Below, piece by piece: positions 60,501 to 64,000 of a stretch of DNA of 64,000 nucleotides; position 1 is the stretch's first letter, and the number at the start of each line of letters is the position of its first letter. Made by a program: the position numbers and the translations under genes. The stretch covers positions 21,188,449 through 21,252,448 of the forward strand of contig NC_135553.1 in the NCBI RefSeq assembly GCF_964340395.1. The letters run 5' to 3'. The notes under the pieces are model-generated. The model had not been told where the DNA came from. It worked only from the letters and a program-made list of their open reading frames with translations, and did no database searches. The DNA is from Glandiceps talaboti. Taxonomy: Eukaryota > Hemichordata > Enteropneusta > Spengelidae.

Positions 60501-60888
60501 GACAATTAAAAAAAACAGAAACTAAATTAAGCAACTAATCAAGTTAAGTCATGTATTTGAACCAAAAATGTTCTCTTTTTTTGCTCTGGAATCATATTTA
60601 GTAGTACATGTAGTTCCAAACTCTGAAAACATGAAAACTTTCAACTTTTGCTGGGACCGCATGGGTTTAATAAAAAAGACATACAAAATGATGCAGGAAT
60701 ATAACAACTGCTTTGGTGGAAAGGAAATAGAATGTAGTAGATGATGTAACATTAACAGTCTGTGTTTTTGTATGAACCTACCTGCCATTCCTTTCTCCTC
60801 TCTGCCGTAAATATTTCCTGTCTTGCTATGTCTGATCTATTCCATGCAAGGGCAAGGTTGAGTTGTGTCTGGGCAGAACCAGACCTCG
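43000..60888 (-). CDS. TRPM-family cation channel, 3' sixteen exons (5' part missing)
   Basis: Sixteen exons with agreeing GT-AG phases give 1115 codons to a TGA at 43002-43000; the first exons lie off the right edge. Parts in order (residues of the visible chain): TRPM homology region (1-316); pre-S1 hydrophobic helix (317-331) and a His/Ser-rich loop; S1 near 411-445; S2 454-471; S3-S4 485-545; S5 557-582; pore with YWQMYGELFLEEM (about 600-613) and a Cys pair in the turret; S6 641-671; TRP helix WRFYRYELVYEYFDRP; a C-terminal coiled coil; and a charged tail. The GE in the pore fits the TRPM1/3/6/7 type of filter (GEVFAD), known for divalent permeation; selectivity here is inferred. No alpha-kinase or NUDT9 domain follows. 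It should act in a cell membrane as a tetramer. Orthology to a named TRPM cannot be settled here. Confidence 0.93.
43950..44212. repeat. 101 bp tandem repeat covering an exon-intron boundary
   Basis: CTCATTA(A/C)GTGA blocks recur at 43981, 44082 and 44183, with ACTCACCAATCTAG and GAATGACATTCA between. The rightmost copy contains the 3' end of TRPM exon 15 and its donor; the two other copies lie in the intron. Confidence 0.88.
44162..44278 (-). CDS. TRPM visible exon 15
   Basis: LDKVITEIEDIRETIL forms a short coiled-coil stretch; the exon ends ACATGA/GTAAGT (phase 2), matching the last exon. The final 51 bp of the exon are part of a 101 bp tandem repeat continuing into the intron. Confidence 0.8.
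44666..44745. repeat. C then A homopolymer, (CAA)n
   Basis: C9 followed by A-rich sequence and CAACAACAACAA. Low complexity only. Confidence 0.85.
44800..45683. repeat. Right arm of the 0.89 kb inverted repeat
   Basis: Reverse complement of 37612-38498. Lies in the intron between TRPM exons 14 and 15, ending 25 bp from the exon 14 donor. Confidence 0.88.
44908..45265. mobile_element. Fold-back element FB1 inside the right arm
   Basis: AGGTGGCCATATAGATGAGG to CTCATCCATATTGTATCACT; inverted counterpart of 38031-38391. Confidence 0.75.
45709..45841 (-). CDS. TRPM visible exon 14
   Basis: DDDDFLELNNFEKRQVENYF, the post-TRP E-x-FE-x-x-x-V-x-x-YF element. Two donors compete: GAA/GTAAGA (phase 0) and AAAG/GTACAG (phase 2). 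Only the second, at 45709, joins in frame to the next exon. Confidence 0.8.
45842..46456 (-). other. TRPM intron 13, nothing recognised
   Basis: AT-rich, no repeats or element ends noted. Confidence 0.4.
46457..46644 (-). CDS. TRPM visible exon 13 (TRP helix)
   Basis: FIFQKVNDKSETIWRFYRYE, then EYFDRPTLVPPLILFNHL: the TRP domain. Of two possible acceptors 13 bp apart, the upstream one (GTGTAG) keeps frame. Confidence 0.94.
46645..47051 (-). other. TRPM intron 12, nothing recognised
   Basis: No structure noted. Confidence 0.4.
47052..47208 (-). CDS. TRPM visible exon 12 (turret-S6)
   Basis: Extracellular loop with two cysteines (NETCYSEP...GHCPP), then S6 ending LLLNLLIAMF, the most conserved TRPM stretch. 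Confidence 0.95.
47270..47625. repeat. Minisatellite of about 52-71 bp, six copies
   Basis: TTGTACTTAGTTGTGTACAA, then AAACACCCCCTAGGGAGAAA, repeats at about 47339, 47391, 47462, 47518 and 47570 with length variation from the C-rich part. Lies in TRPM intron 11. Confidence 0.88.
48203..48433. mobile_element. Tiny MITE (family M9) expanded by a 34 bp minisatellite
   Basis: Begins TAGTCTGTAA and ends TTACAGACTA, the same ends as the elements at 59541 and 61205. The flanks ATGTAAATG and ATGTAAGTG match at 8 of 9. Inside, AATGAGTGAGGGCGCCCTGA recurs five times at 34 bp spacing (48252-48422). It lies in a TRPM intron. Confidence 0.65.
48466..48640 (-). CDS. TRPM visible exon 11 (S5-pore)
   Basis: S5 with the MAFGVACEALLYPNHEPS signature and the pore helix KPYWQMYGELFLEEME. 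The filter region has G-E as in TRPM1/3/6/7, with additional acidic residues after it. Confidence 0.95.
48916..49130. repeat. 107 bp direct duplication
   Basis: ATGAGAGATACTTCTAGTAA at 48916 and 49023, continuing through ATTTTGGGACCCTTAC to TCCAATACAC. In TRPM intron 10. Confidence 0.9.
49223..49477 (-). CDS. TRPM visible exon 10 (S3-S4-linker)
   Basis: DVWNRFDLAMISLFCLSLIL (S3), ARISYCLTHMVFMFRLLHM (S4) and the S4-S5 linker GPKIIMIKKM. 85 codons. S4 has few arginines, as is normal for TRPM. Confidence 0.95.
49478..50265 (-). other. TRPM intron 9, first part; partial FB2 copy
   Basis: A diverged partial copy of the FB2 element lies at about 50060-50165 (TTATTATTCTTCAATATTT, CATTCAGGTGGAAAATA). 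Nothing else recognised. Confidence 0.45.
50266..50597. mobile_element. Fold-back element, family FB2
   Basis: A 3' palindrome runs from ATATTTTCGTTCATTCAGCC (50450) to TTAGCGAAGAAAACTATTGG (50567). Inside it GTGACCTA/TAGGTCAC and CTAGTGACTCATAGTGAC pair. An upstream shared part includes TATGAGTCAAAATG. Related copies at 54820-55127 and 60085-60303. Confidence 0.7.
50598..50868 (-). other. TRPM intron 9, last part
   Basis: Contains GTACTCACGCTT-like inverted motifs (CAAGCACTCGTGCAAATA against GAGTACAAATACCCC). No gene. Confidence 0.35.
50869..51012 (-). CDS. TRPM visible exon 9 (S1-S2)
   Basis: ISYVIFLFIFGVFLM (S1) and WEWITIVWVFSLTVEEGRQ (S2). 48 codons, phase 0. Confidence 0.93.
51013..51672 (-). 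other. TRPM intron 8, nothing recognised
   Basis: Contains the pair GGAACTTGCAA/TTGCAAGTTCC (51194 and 51426), an inverted repeat 230 bp apart. No coding sequence. Confidence 0.4.
51673..51993 (-). CDS. TRPM visible exon 8
   Basis: Pre-S1 helix LILALIPFFIFLI, a loop of about 80 residues rich in His, Ser and Arg (GHHDTHDATSPAHHS), then YYYTAPVTKFLFNV at the start of S1. Phase 0. Confidence 0.92.
52040..53660 (+). repeat. 53/49 bp minisatellite with tRNA-like unit, 31 copies
   Basis: I count 31 units on the plus strand. The full unit is 53 bp; a variant lacking GTTG is 49 bp. Core TGGCTGAATGGTTAGA followed by TGGCTGGCTTTGAACCTGCA and GGTTGTGGAGTC. The first block fits a Pol III A box (TRGYNNAANNGG-like) with the D-arm GGTTAGA, and the last resembles the start of a B-box region with GTTCG lost. 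The unit looks derived from a tRNA or SINE head. It fills most of TRPM intron 7, antisense to the gene. Confidence 0.9.
53697..53766. repeat. (ATT)n microsatellite
   Basis: About 23 uninterrupted ATT units directly after the minisatellite. Confidence 0.97.
54007..54232 (-). CDS. TRPM visible exon 7
   Basis: Encodes LLAKDVLTECYNKDKRKSQQ and PNWGHTTCLSIADSA, then FMDHSCCQTKLNRIWKG; all are TRPM landmarks just before the membrane domain. Confidence 0.94.
54521..54625. repeat. (CA)n microsatellite
   Basis: CA repeat with a few TA interruptions, in TRPM intron 6. Frames across it give only Thr-His or Val-Cys repeats. Confidence 0.97.
54820..55127. mobile_element. Fold-back element FB2
   Basis: TTATTCTCCACTATTTTTCT and CATTCAG at 54978-55007 face CTGAATGAAGAAAATTATTG at 55098-55117. 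Upstream part with GTTCTACATCATGACAACGT shared with 50266-50597. Confidence 0.7.
55128..56005 (-). other. TRPM intron 6 remainder
   Basis: Contains the IR3 element listed next. Otherwise nothing recognised. Confidence 0.35.
55408..55534. mobile_element. Small inverted-repeat element IR3
   Basis: AACCTTTACAGCCCAGATAT and GGGTTTTG on the left; inverted AACCTTTATGGATATGGG and TTTTG on the right. Relative of 32279-32410. About 125 bp. Confidence 0.65.
56006..56105 (-). CDS. TRPM visible exon 6
   Basis: Encodes SALVAAKILRALSKLA, the counterpart of ALVACKL-x-KAMA. Phase 1 start, phase 2 end (CAT/GTGAG). Confidence 0.92.
56106..56600 (-). other. TRPM intron 5, nothing recognised
   Basis: AT-rich; the plus-strand frame at 56339-56692 overlaps exon 5 by chance. 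Confidence 0.4.
56601..56732 (-). CDS. TRPM visible exon 5
   Basis: Encodes ELFLWAILLNMRTMARLFW, equivalent to the TRPM ELL-x-WAVL-x-x-R-x-x-MA-x-FFW block. Confidence 0.92.
56733..57565 (-). other. TRPM intron 4, nothing recognised
   Basis: No element ends or tandem repeats noted. Confidence 0.4.
57566..57722 (-). CDS. TRPM visible exon 4
   Basis: Encodes the segment starting KYDVGEKWACYLLHFIG, a variable part of the N terminus. Ends phase 1 at AAGAC/GTAAG. Confidence 0.85.
57775..57965. mobile_element. Left half of an FB1 element
   Basis: CAAAGTTGTCATATGGATGA, GGATAGGGTATTTACTTTGG and AAAAATCAATGGTGAAAC match the FB1 left arm; the inverted arm is absent. In TRPM intron 3. Confidence 0.65.
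57966..58757 (-). other. TRPM intron 3 remainder, nothing recognised
   Basis: AT-rich, no structure noted. Confidence 0.4.
58758..58850 (-). CDS. TRPM visible exon 3
   Basis: 31 codons, phase 0. Little sequence identity by itself; placed by frame and by clean acceptor/donor between well-supported exons. Confidence 0.8.
59080..59530. repeat. Degenerate 24 bp minisatellite, about 18 copies
   Basis: AACCAAATAACTGTTTGGAC and AGGATGACAAAATAAC-type units follow one another with many small indels. In TRPM intron 2. Confidence 0.85.
59541..59649. mobile_element. Tiny MITE, family M9, with 9 bp target duplication
   Basis: TAGACTGTAAGATACGTCGT at the left, CTGTCTGTAAGGTACGCCGT read inward from the right. 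Direct TATAAACTC at 59532-59540 and 59650-59658. 109 bp, GC-richer than the surroundings. 9 bp duplications are typical of Mutator-like transposons. Confidence 0.8.
59663..59797 (-). CDS. TRPM visible exon 2
   Basis: 45 codons, phase 0 both ends. Contains LEDAMLTALTMNRVAFVQLL, matching the LE-x-AM-x-DALV-x-DRVDFVKLL pattern of TRPM N termini. Confidence 0.9.
59798..60084 (-). other. TRPM intron 1, first part
   Basis: Nothing recognised. Confidence 0.35.
60085..60303. mobile_element. Fold-back element FB2
   Basis: TATATTATTCCCCAATATTT at 60158-60177 faces AAATATTGGGGAATAATATC at 60282-60301, an almost perfect inverted end. Inner GTGACCTAAGGG and CTAGCGACTCATAGAGAC as in the other copies. Confidence 0.78.
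60304..60781 (-). other. TRPM intron 1 remainder, nothing recognised
   Basis: No structure noted. Confidence 0.4.
60782..60888 (-). CDS. TRPM visible exon 1
   Basis: Encodes LALAWNRSDIAR, the TRPM homology motif usually read as LAWNR-x-DIA. Starts with two bases of a codon split with the missing upstream exon. Acceptor GTATAG, donor GCAG/GTAGG. Confidence 0.88.
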
Positions 60889-61204
60889 CTATACACAAGG
60901 GGAAATGAGTGGTGATATATGATACACATAGTACATGTAGATGAGTTGGAACAAACATGCAATGATGAGTTAAAAGTCCCTCACGTATAACGTACCATCT
61001 ACATCCCTAATTTGCCAAGCCTTTATACTTACTGAAGTTCCAAGCGTAGACATATGCTTGAATGCCAATTGTATCATCATTCGAAATCTTACCATTTACT
61101 GATAGTGAGATTATTTCATTCCACTGCACTTGATTTTGACTTGATTTTCAAAATGTGTACCATGTAAGGTTCACATTTACAAATGGATGAAGCTGGTACA
61201 TATA
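60889..61204 (-). other. Intron upstream of TRPM visible exon 1
   Basis: No further TRPM exon is visible between here and the right edge. Confidence 0.45.
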
Positions 61205-61284
61205 TAGTCTGTAAGGTACACCGTGACTGGGGTGCCCTAACATATCGGCCAACCCCGGAACATCACAACGTATCTTACAGTCTA
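61205..61284. mobile_element. Tiny MITE, family M9, with 9 bp target duplication
   Basis: TAGTCTGTAAGGTACACCGT at the left and, inverted, TAGACTGTAAGATACGTTGT at the right. Direct GTACATATA at 61196-61204 and 61285-61293. Only 80 bp long. Confidence 0.82.
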
Positions 61285-61293
61285 GTACATATA

Positions 61294-61868
61294 TAAATAC
61301 ACAATGAGTTGATGGGCCAACATTTGTGCTTAGTTTAAGGTAGAATATGCCTTCGCTCCAATTTCCCTAAAAATTAATATTCATAAAATCTCTGCAAATT
61401 TTGCCATATGAAAGCCTGGTCCAGATCCTTTTGAAATAATGAAATAAATTTTGGGGGTTCACCATCTTGTTTTCAAGAAAATCAACAATCTCGTATTTTC
61501 ACATAGTATTTGGTGGCCATATTGGATTCTAAAATGGCTTAATTTTGATGTCATTTTGACCTGGGTTTGAGGTTCCTTCAACAAATTTAAAGTAGCAGCG
61601 AGCAATATGCTAATATCAACTGCCTAAACATCGCCTTGAAGAGCTGCGTGGTTTTTTCCTTCTTTTTGGCATTTGAATCATATTTAATGCTGTCTTTCGT
61701 AAACGGCATCGATATAAAGACCCGGTGACTACACTTGCACTGAATTGAGTTACTCAGACTGTCTATTGCGTGAGGAAACCGAGTTTATTTCTCTCTGCCT
61801 TGGTGTGGAGTTTTGCGTGGCTGAAGTCTACGTGGACTAGACCGTTTACCAGGTGTTAACCTTGCATA
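61294..61868 (+). other. Flank and probable 5'UTR of the LINE
   Basis: The 5' end of the retrotransposon is not sharp. Base composition changes near 61600-61700, and 61700-61868 carries no stop-rich AT runs. It may include the internal promoter usual for LINEs. Confidence 0.35.
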
Positions 61869-62462
61869 ATGCCAGGCTGCAACGACTGTGAAGAAGTGTC
61901 AAGTCGAGTCCGAATCTGTCAAGGAGATCTTGTTCTGTGCCCTCCATGTGAAAATAGGAGGTTTGGAAATCGATCACCGCCTAGCCTTGTGAGTAATTCT
62001 ATAAGTAGCAGAAATGATAATATAGGCAGAGCCAACTCCGAACCACAGACACAATGTGGGGTAATAATCAACGAGTTAATGTGCTTTATTACGAATAAGG
62101 TTCATGTGCTACCTAATGACATTATCGTAGAACTCTGTATCAAAAACTTCGAGGACAGTGAAATAGAAAAGGCAAAGAAAACCCTTTTCGACTTTGTAGG
62201 TGAAGGAAAGTTTGGTCGTTATAAAAAGCGTCAAGGTCAACATAAGAAATCGAACAATTTGAATGACATCTTGAATATGATACACGAAACTGACCCAGGT
62301 GACATGCCTTGTTTTGTTGCTCAGGATTTGTCAAAACTACCACCTGTTGATATAACTCATGTTGACATTTCCACAATGTTAAAGGAAATCCGATGTCTTC
62401 GCTATGAGCTTACCACAATGAAGGAAGAGACATCAAAAAAAGATAAATTTAGATATACATGA
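61869..62462 (+). CDS. LINE ORF1, first part (before frameshift)
   Basis: 197 codons. Starts with a cysteine-rich segment (C4, C7, C18 and C26-x2-C29) like a reduced PHD/zinc ribbon. A middle domain follows with the KAKKTLFDFVGEG and DLSKLPPVDITHVDIS blocks, then the start of a coiled coil (MLKEIRCLRYELTTMKEE). It ends by frameshift at a run of seven A (62435-62441). The plus-one frame continues without a stop into the next entry, so one base has probably been gained in the run. Would encode an RNA-binding protein that packages the element's RNA. Confidence 0.85.
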   Translation: MPGCNDCEEVSSRVRICQGDLVLCPPCENRRFGNRSPPSLVSNSISSRNDNIGRANSEPQTQCGVIINELMCFITNKVHVLPNDIIVELCIKNFEDSEIEKAKKTLFDFVGEGKFGRYKKRQGQHKKSNNLNDILNMIHETDPGDMPCFVAQDLSKLPPVDITHVDISTMLKEIRCLRYELTTMKEETSKKDKFRYT

Positions 62463-63138
62463 CGATCTTAATTCTCTGCGATCCGAGGTAACGGAACTAA
62501 AAGAGATGTTCAAGCATTCCGGAGATAATGACAATGTGAACAGTATTAATGTCACATCATCTAAGAGTTGTCAGTTACGTGTAGTTGGCATAGCTGTCAA
62601 TGAGAATGTGACTTCTCCAGACAATGAATCAACATCTGGACCTACCGCTGAACCATTGGATGACATGGGTGAGGTGCAGCCCTCTCATCAACATAATAAA
62701 GAATCATTCCCTCAAAAGTGCCCGTCATATGCGAATGTCACAGCATCTGGTAGCACTATCCAACCGAGAGCTGTTGCTCGCAACGATGGCAGCTTCACAA
62801 CCGTGACTCGTCGGCGTCAAAGAAATCGGCGGCTGAAACCAGTGATTGGCAGTGACCCAAATAAAAATGATGGTATGTTACAGGTTGTTGACTCGCGTCC
62901 TCCAGCACGTGTGTTTGTAAGCAGGCTACAACCTCACACTTCAAGTCAGACAGTCGTGAATTTTATCAGATCTAAAACAAATATAGAGTCAAAATGTGAA
63001 AGACTAAAATCTAAGTATGAAAGTTATGCTTCGTTTGTTATTGAAGTGCCACACGCTCAATTGCCAGAATTGATGAATGCCTCTGTATGGCCCGAGGGAG
63101 CATTGGTGAGAAGGTACTACCAATCTAAATCGAACTAG
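62440..63138 (+). CDS. LINE ORF1, second part (RRM-like end)
   Basis: Open from the A run to TAG at 63136-63138; the first ATG is at 62506. It continues the coiled coil (DDLNSLRSEVTELKEM), then a low-complexity linker, a basic patch (TRRRQRNRRLKP) and an RRM-like C-terminal domain beginning PPARVFVSRLQPHTSSQTVV and ending WPEGALVRRYY, typical of the C terminus of such ORF1 proteins. The stop codon directly abuts the ORF2 ATG in the same frame. Confidence 0.85.
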   Translation, partial: KINLDIHDDLNSLRSEVTELKEMFKHSGDNDNVNSINVTSSKSCQLRVVGIAVNENVTSPDNESTSGPTAEPLDDMGEVQPSHQHNKESFPQKCPSYANVTASGSTIQPRAVARNDGSFTTVTRRRQRNRRLKPVIGSDPNKNDGMLQVVDSRPPARVFVSRLQPHTSSQTVVNFIRSKTNIESKCERLKSKYESYASFVIEVPHAQLPELMNASVWPEGALVRRYYQSKSN

Positions 63139-64000
63139 ATGGCTCTACGTATAGCAACCTATAATTGTCGTGGTGTGAAGTCGGCAACCGAAGCAGTAAA
63201 GTGGTTGTGTAACGAGCATGACATTGTCCTATTACAGGAACATTGGCTGAGTAAAGGTGACCTTCCGTTGCTCTCAAATATTCACAATCAATTTTACGCA
63301 ACCGGTACCACTTCCATGAATGATGGTAGCGGCATTAGAGTTGGTAGACCCTACGGTGGTGTGGGTATTATGTGGAAAAAATCTCTGACATCAACCATGA
63401 AGCCAAAGGTCTGTTACTATGATGACGACCGAATTATTGGTCTTCAACTACAATATAAAGTATATATGCCAACTGACTGTGACAATAACTACCATATATT
63501 CCTGAATTATCTATCCAAAATAAATAATATCATACAGGACAGCGGAATTAATAGTGTGTTTGTCTTGGGTGACTGGAATGCTGATCCGACTAAACCGTTC
63601 GGTAGAGAACTGAATTCATTTTGCTCAGAAAACAATTACACTTTGTCAGATGGTGTCTTTGATAACTCGACCATTGAACGATTTACATATGTAAGTGATG
63701 CTCACCACACCACATCATGGTTGGATCACTGTGTGTTGACCCCGTCAGCCCATGCTAGTATTGAGTCGATTAAGGTCCTGTTTGATGTCGTTGCATCCGA
63801 TCACCTACCACTATCTATTAAACTTTCTACGAATGATATCCCACCACTGGACATATCCTGCAGTGAGGATAACTTGTTTACTCATACTAATCCTCGAGTG
63901 CAATGGAACCGTGTTAAAGACAATGACATCCATTTGTATAAAACTGTCTCGGACCACCTTCTTAAACAAATAAGAATACCAGTTGAAGCACTGTTGTGTA
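63139..64000 (+). CDS. LINE ORF2, APE-type endonuclease (3' truncated by window)
   Basis: 287 codons open to the edge. Exonuclease-endonuclease-phosphatase motifs in order: IATYNCRG (Asn at residue 9), IVLLQEHWL (catalytic Glu), the GGVGIMW block, VFVLGDWNADP (GDWN), TTSWLDHCV, and VVASDHLPLSIKL (SDH with the catalytic His). All key residues are present, so nicking activity is plausible. A few residues seem missing before VYMPTDC, where relatives have a longer strand. The reverse transcriptase lies beyond the edge. Confidence 0.93.
   Translation, partial: MALRIATYNCRGVKSATEAVKWLCNEHDIVLLQEHWLSKGDLPLLSNIHNQFYATGTTSMNDGSGIRVGRPYGGVGIMWKKSLTSTMKPKVCYYDDDRIIGLQLQYKVYMPTDCDNNYHIFLNYLSKINNIIQDSGINSVFVLGDWNADPTKPFGRELNSFCSENNYTLSDGVFDNSTIERFTYVSDAHHTTSWLDHCVLTPSAHASIESIKVLFDVVASDHLPLSIKLSTNDIPPLDISCSEDNLFTHTNPRVQWNRVKDNDIHLYKTVSDHLLKQIRIPVEALLC

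Larger units (their letters stand above)
61650..64000 (+). mobile_element. Non-LTR retrotransposon, 5' part (runs off the edge)
   Basis: ORF1 with PHD-like and RRM-like parts followed by ORF2 with an intact APE endonuclease. The ORF1 type is common in CR1/L2-group elements of marine invertebrates. Coding frames are nearly intact, so the insertion is young compared with the remnants at 5740 and 11880. The orientation is opposite to the TRPM gene. Confidence 0.88.

Noticed and set aside
62140-62376. Minus-strand frame over LINE ORF1
   Set aside because: Shadow of ORF1; no codon or family support.

Overview
The window reads as nuclear DNA of an invertebrate animal. It is AT-rich, has GT-AG introns, and is crowded with minisatellites, fold-back elements and non-LTR retrotransposons. 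No bacterial gene organisation is visible. Two kinds of host gene are clear: a recently duplicated pair of secreted collagen-stalk C1q-domain proteins, and a TRPM-family cation channel. Collagen plus C1q, TRPM and a LINE with a PHD-like/RRM-like ORF1 fit a marine deuterostome or a lophotrochozoan. I cannot decide between them from sequence alone.

Left part (about 3.2-30.6 kb, + strand): two tandem paralogues. C1q-A codes in three exons at 9464-11529 and C1q-B at 25896-27941. Each seems to have a distant noncoding first exon (ending 3505 and 16997) with a good splice donor, and a first intron of 6-9 kb. Intron 1 of A holds a decayed LINE reverse transcriptase and a 1.4 kb element with PIF/Harbinger-like ends. 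Intron 1 of B holds a 7.5 kb tandem array built from copies of its own promoter/first-exon region, each lacking the donor. The duplication extends into 3' flanks that share a decayed LINE tail and 150 bp repeats. The collagen stalks and introns of A and B are almost identical, while the C1q heads differ mainly by amino-acid-changing substitutions.

Middle (30.6-43 kb): no intact gene recognised. It holds several fold-back elements, a possible C2H2 zinc-finger remnant, one arm of an 0.89 kb inverted repeat (partner at 44.8-45.7 kb), and a compound palindromic block at 40.4-42.7 kb.

Right part (43.0-60.9 kb, - strand): sixteen exons of a TRPM channel, from within the N-terminal TRPM homology region to the stop codon. 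Splice phases agree across all exons, giving 1115 codons. It has six transmembrane segments, a GE-containing pore and a TRP helix. Its tail has no kinase or Nudix domain but carries three copies of a REQL-x-QG motif. The 5' exons lie beyond the right edge. Introns carry a 31-copy minisatellite whose unit resembles a tRNA/SINE head, tiny elements with 9 bp target duplications, and a second fold-back family.

Right edge (61.6-64.0 kb, + strand): a fairly young non-LTR retrotransposon. ORF1 carries a single-base frameshift in a seven-A run. A TAG stop then abuts the ATG of ORF2 in the same frame, and ORF2 (APE endonuclease) runs off the window. It lies antisense to the TRPM gene, either in an upstream intron or just 5' of it.
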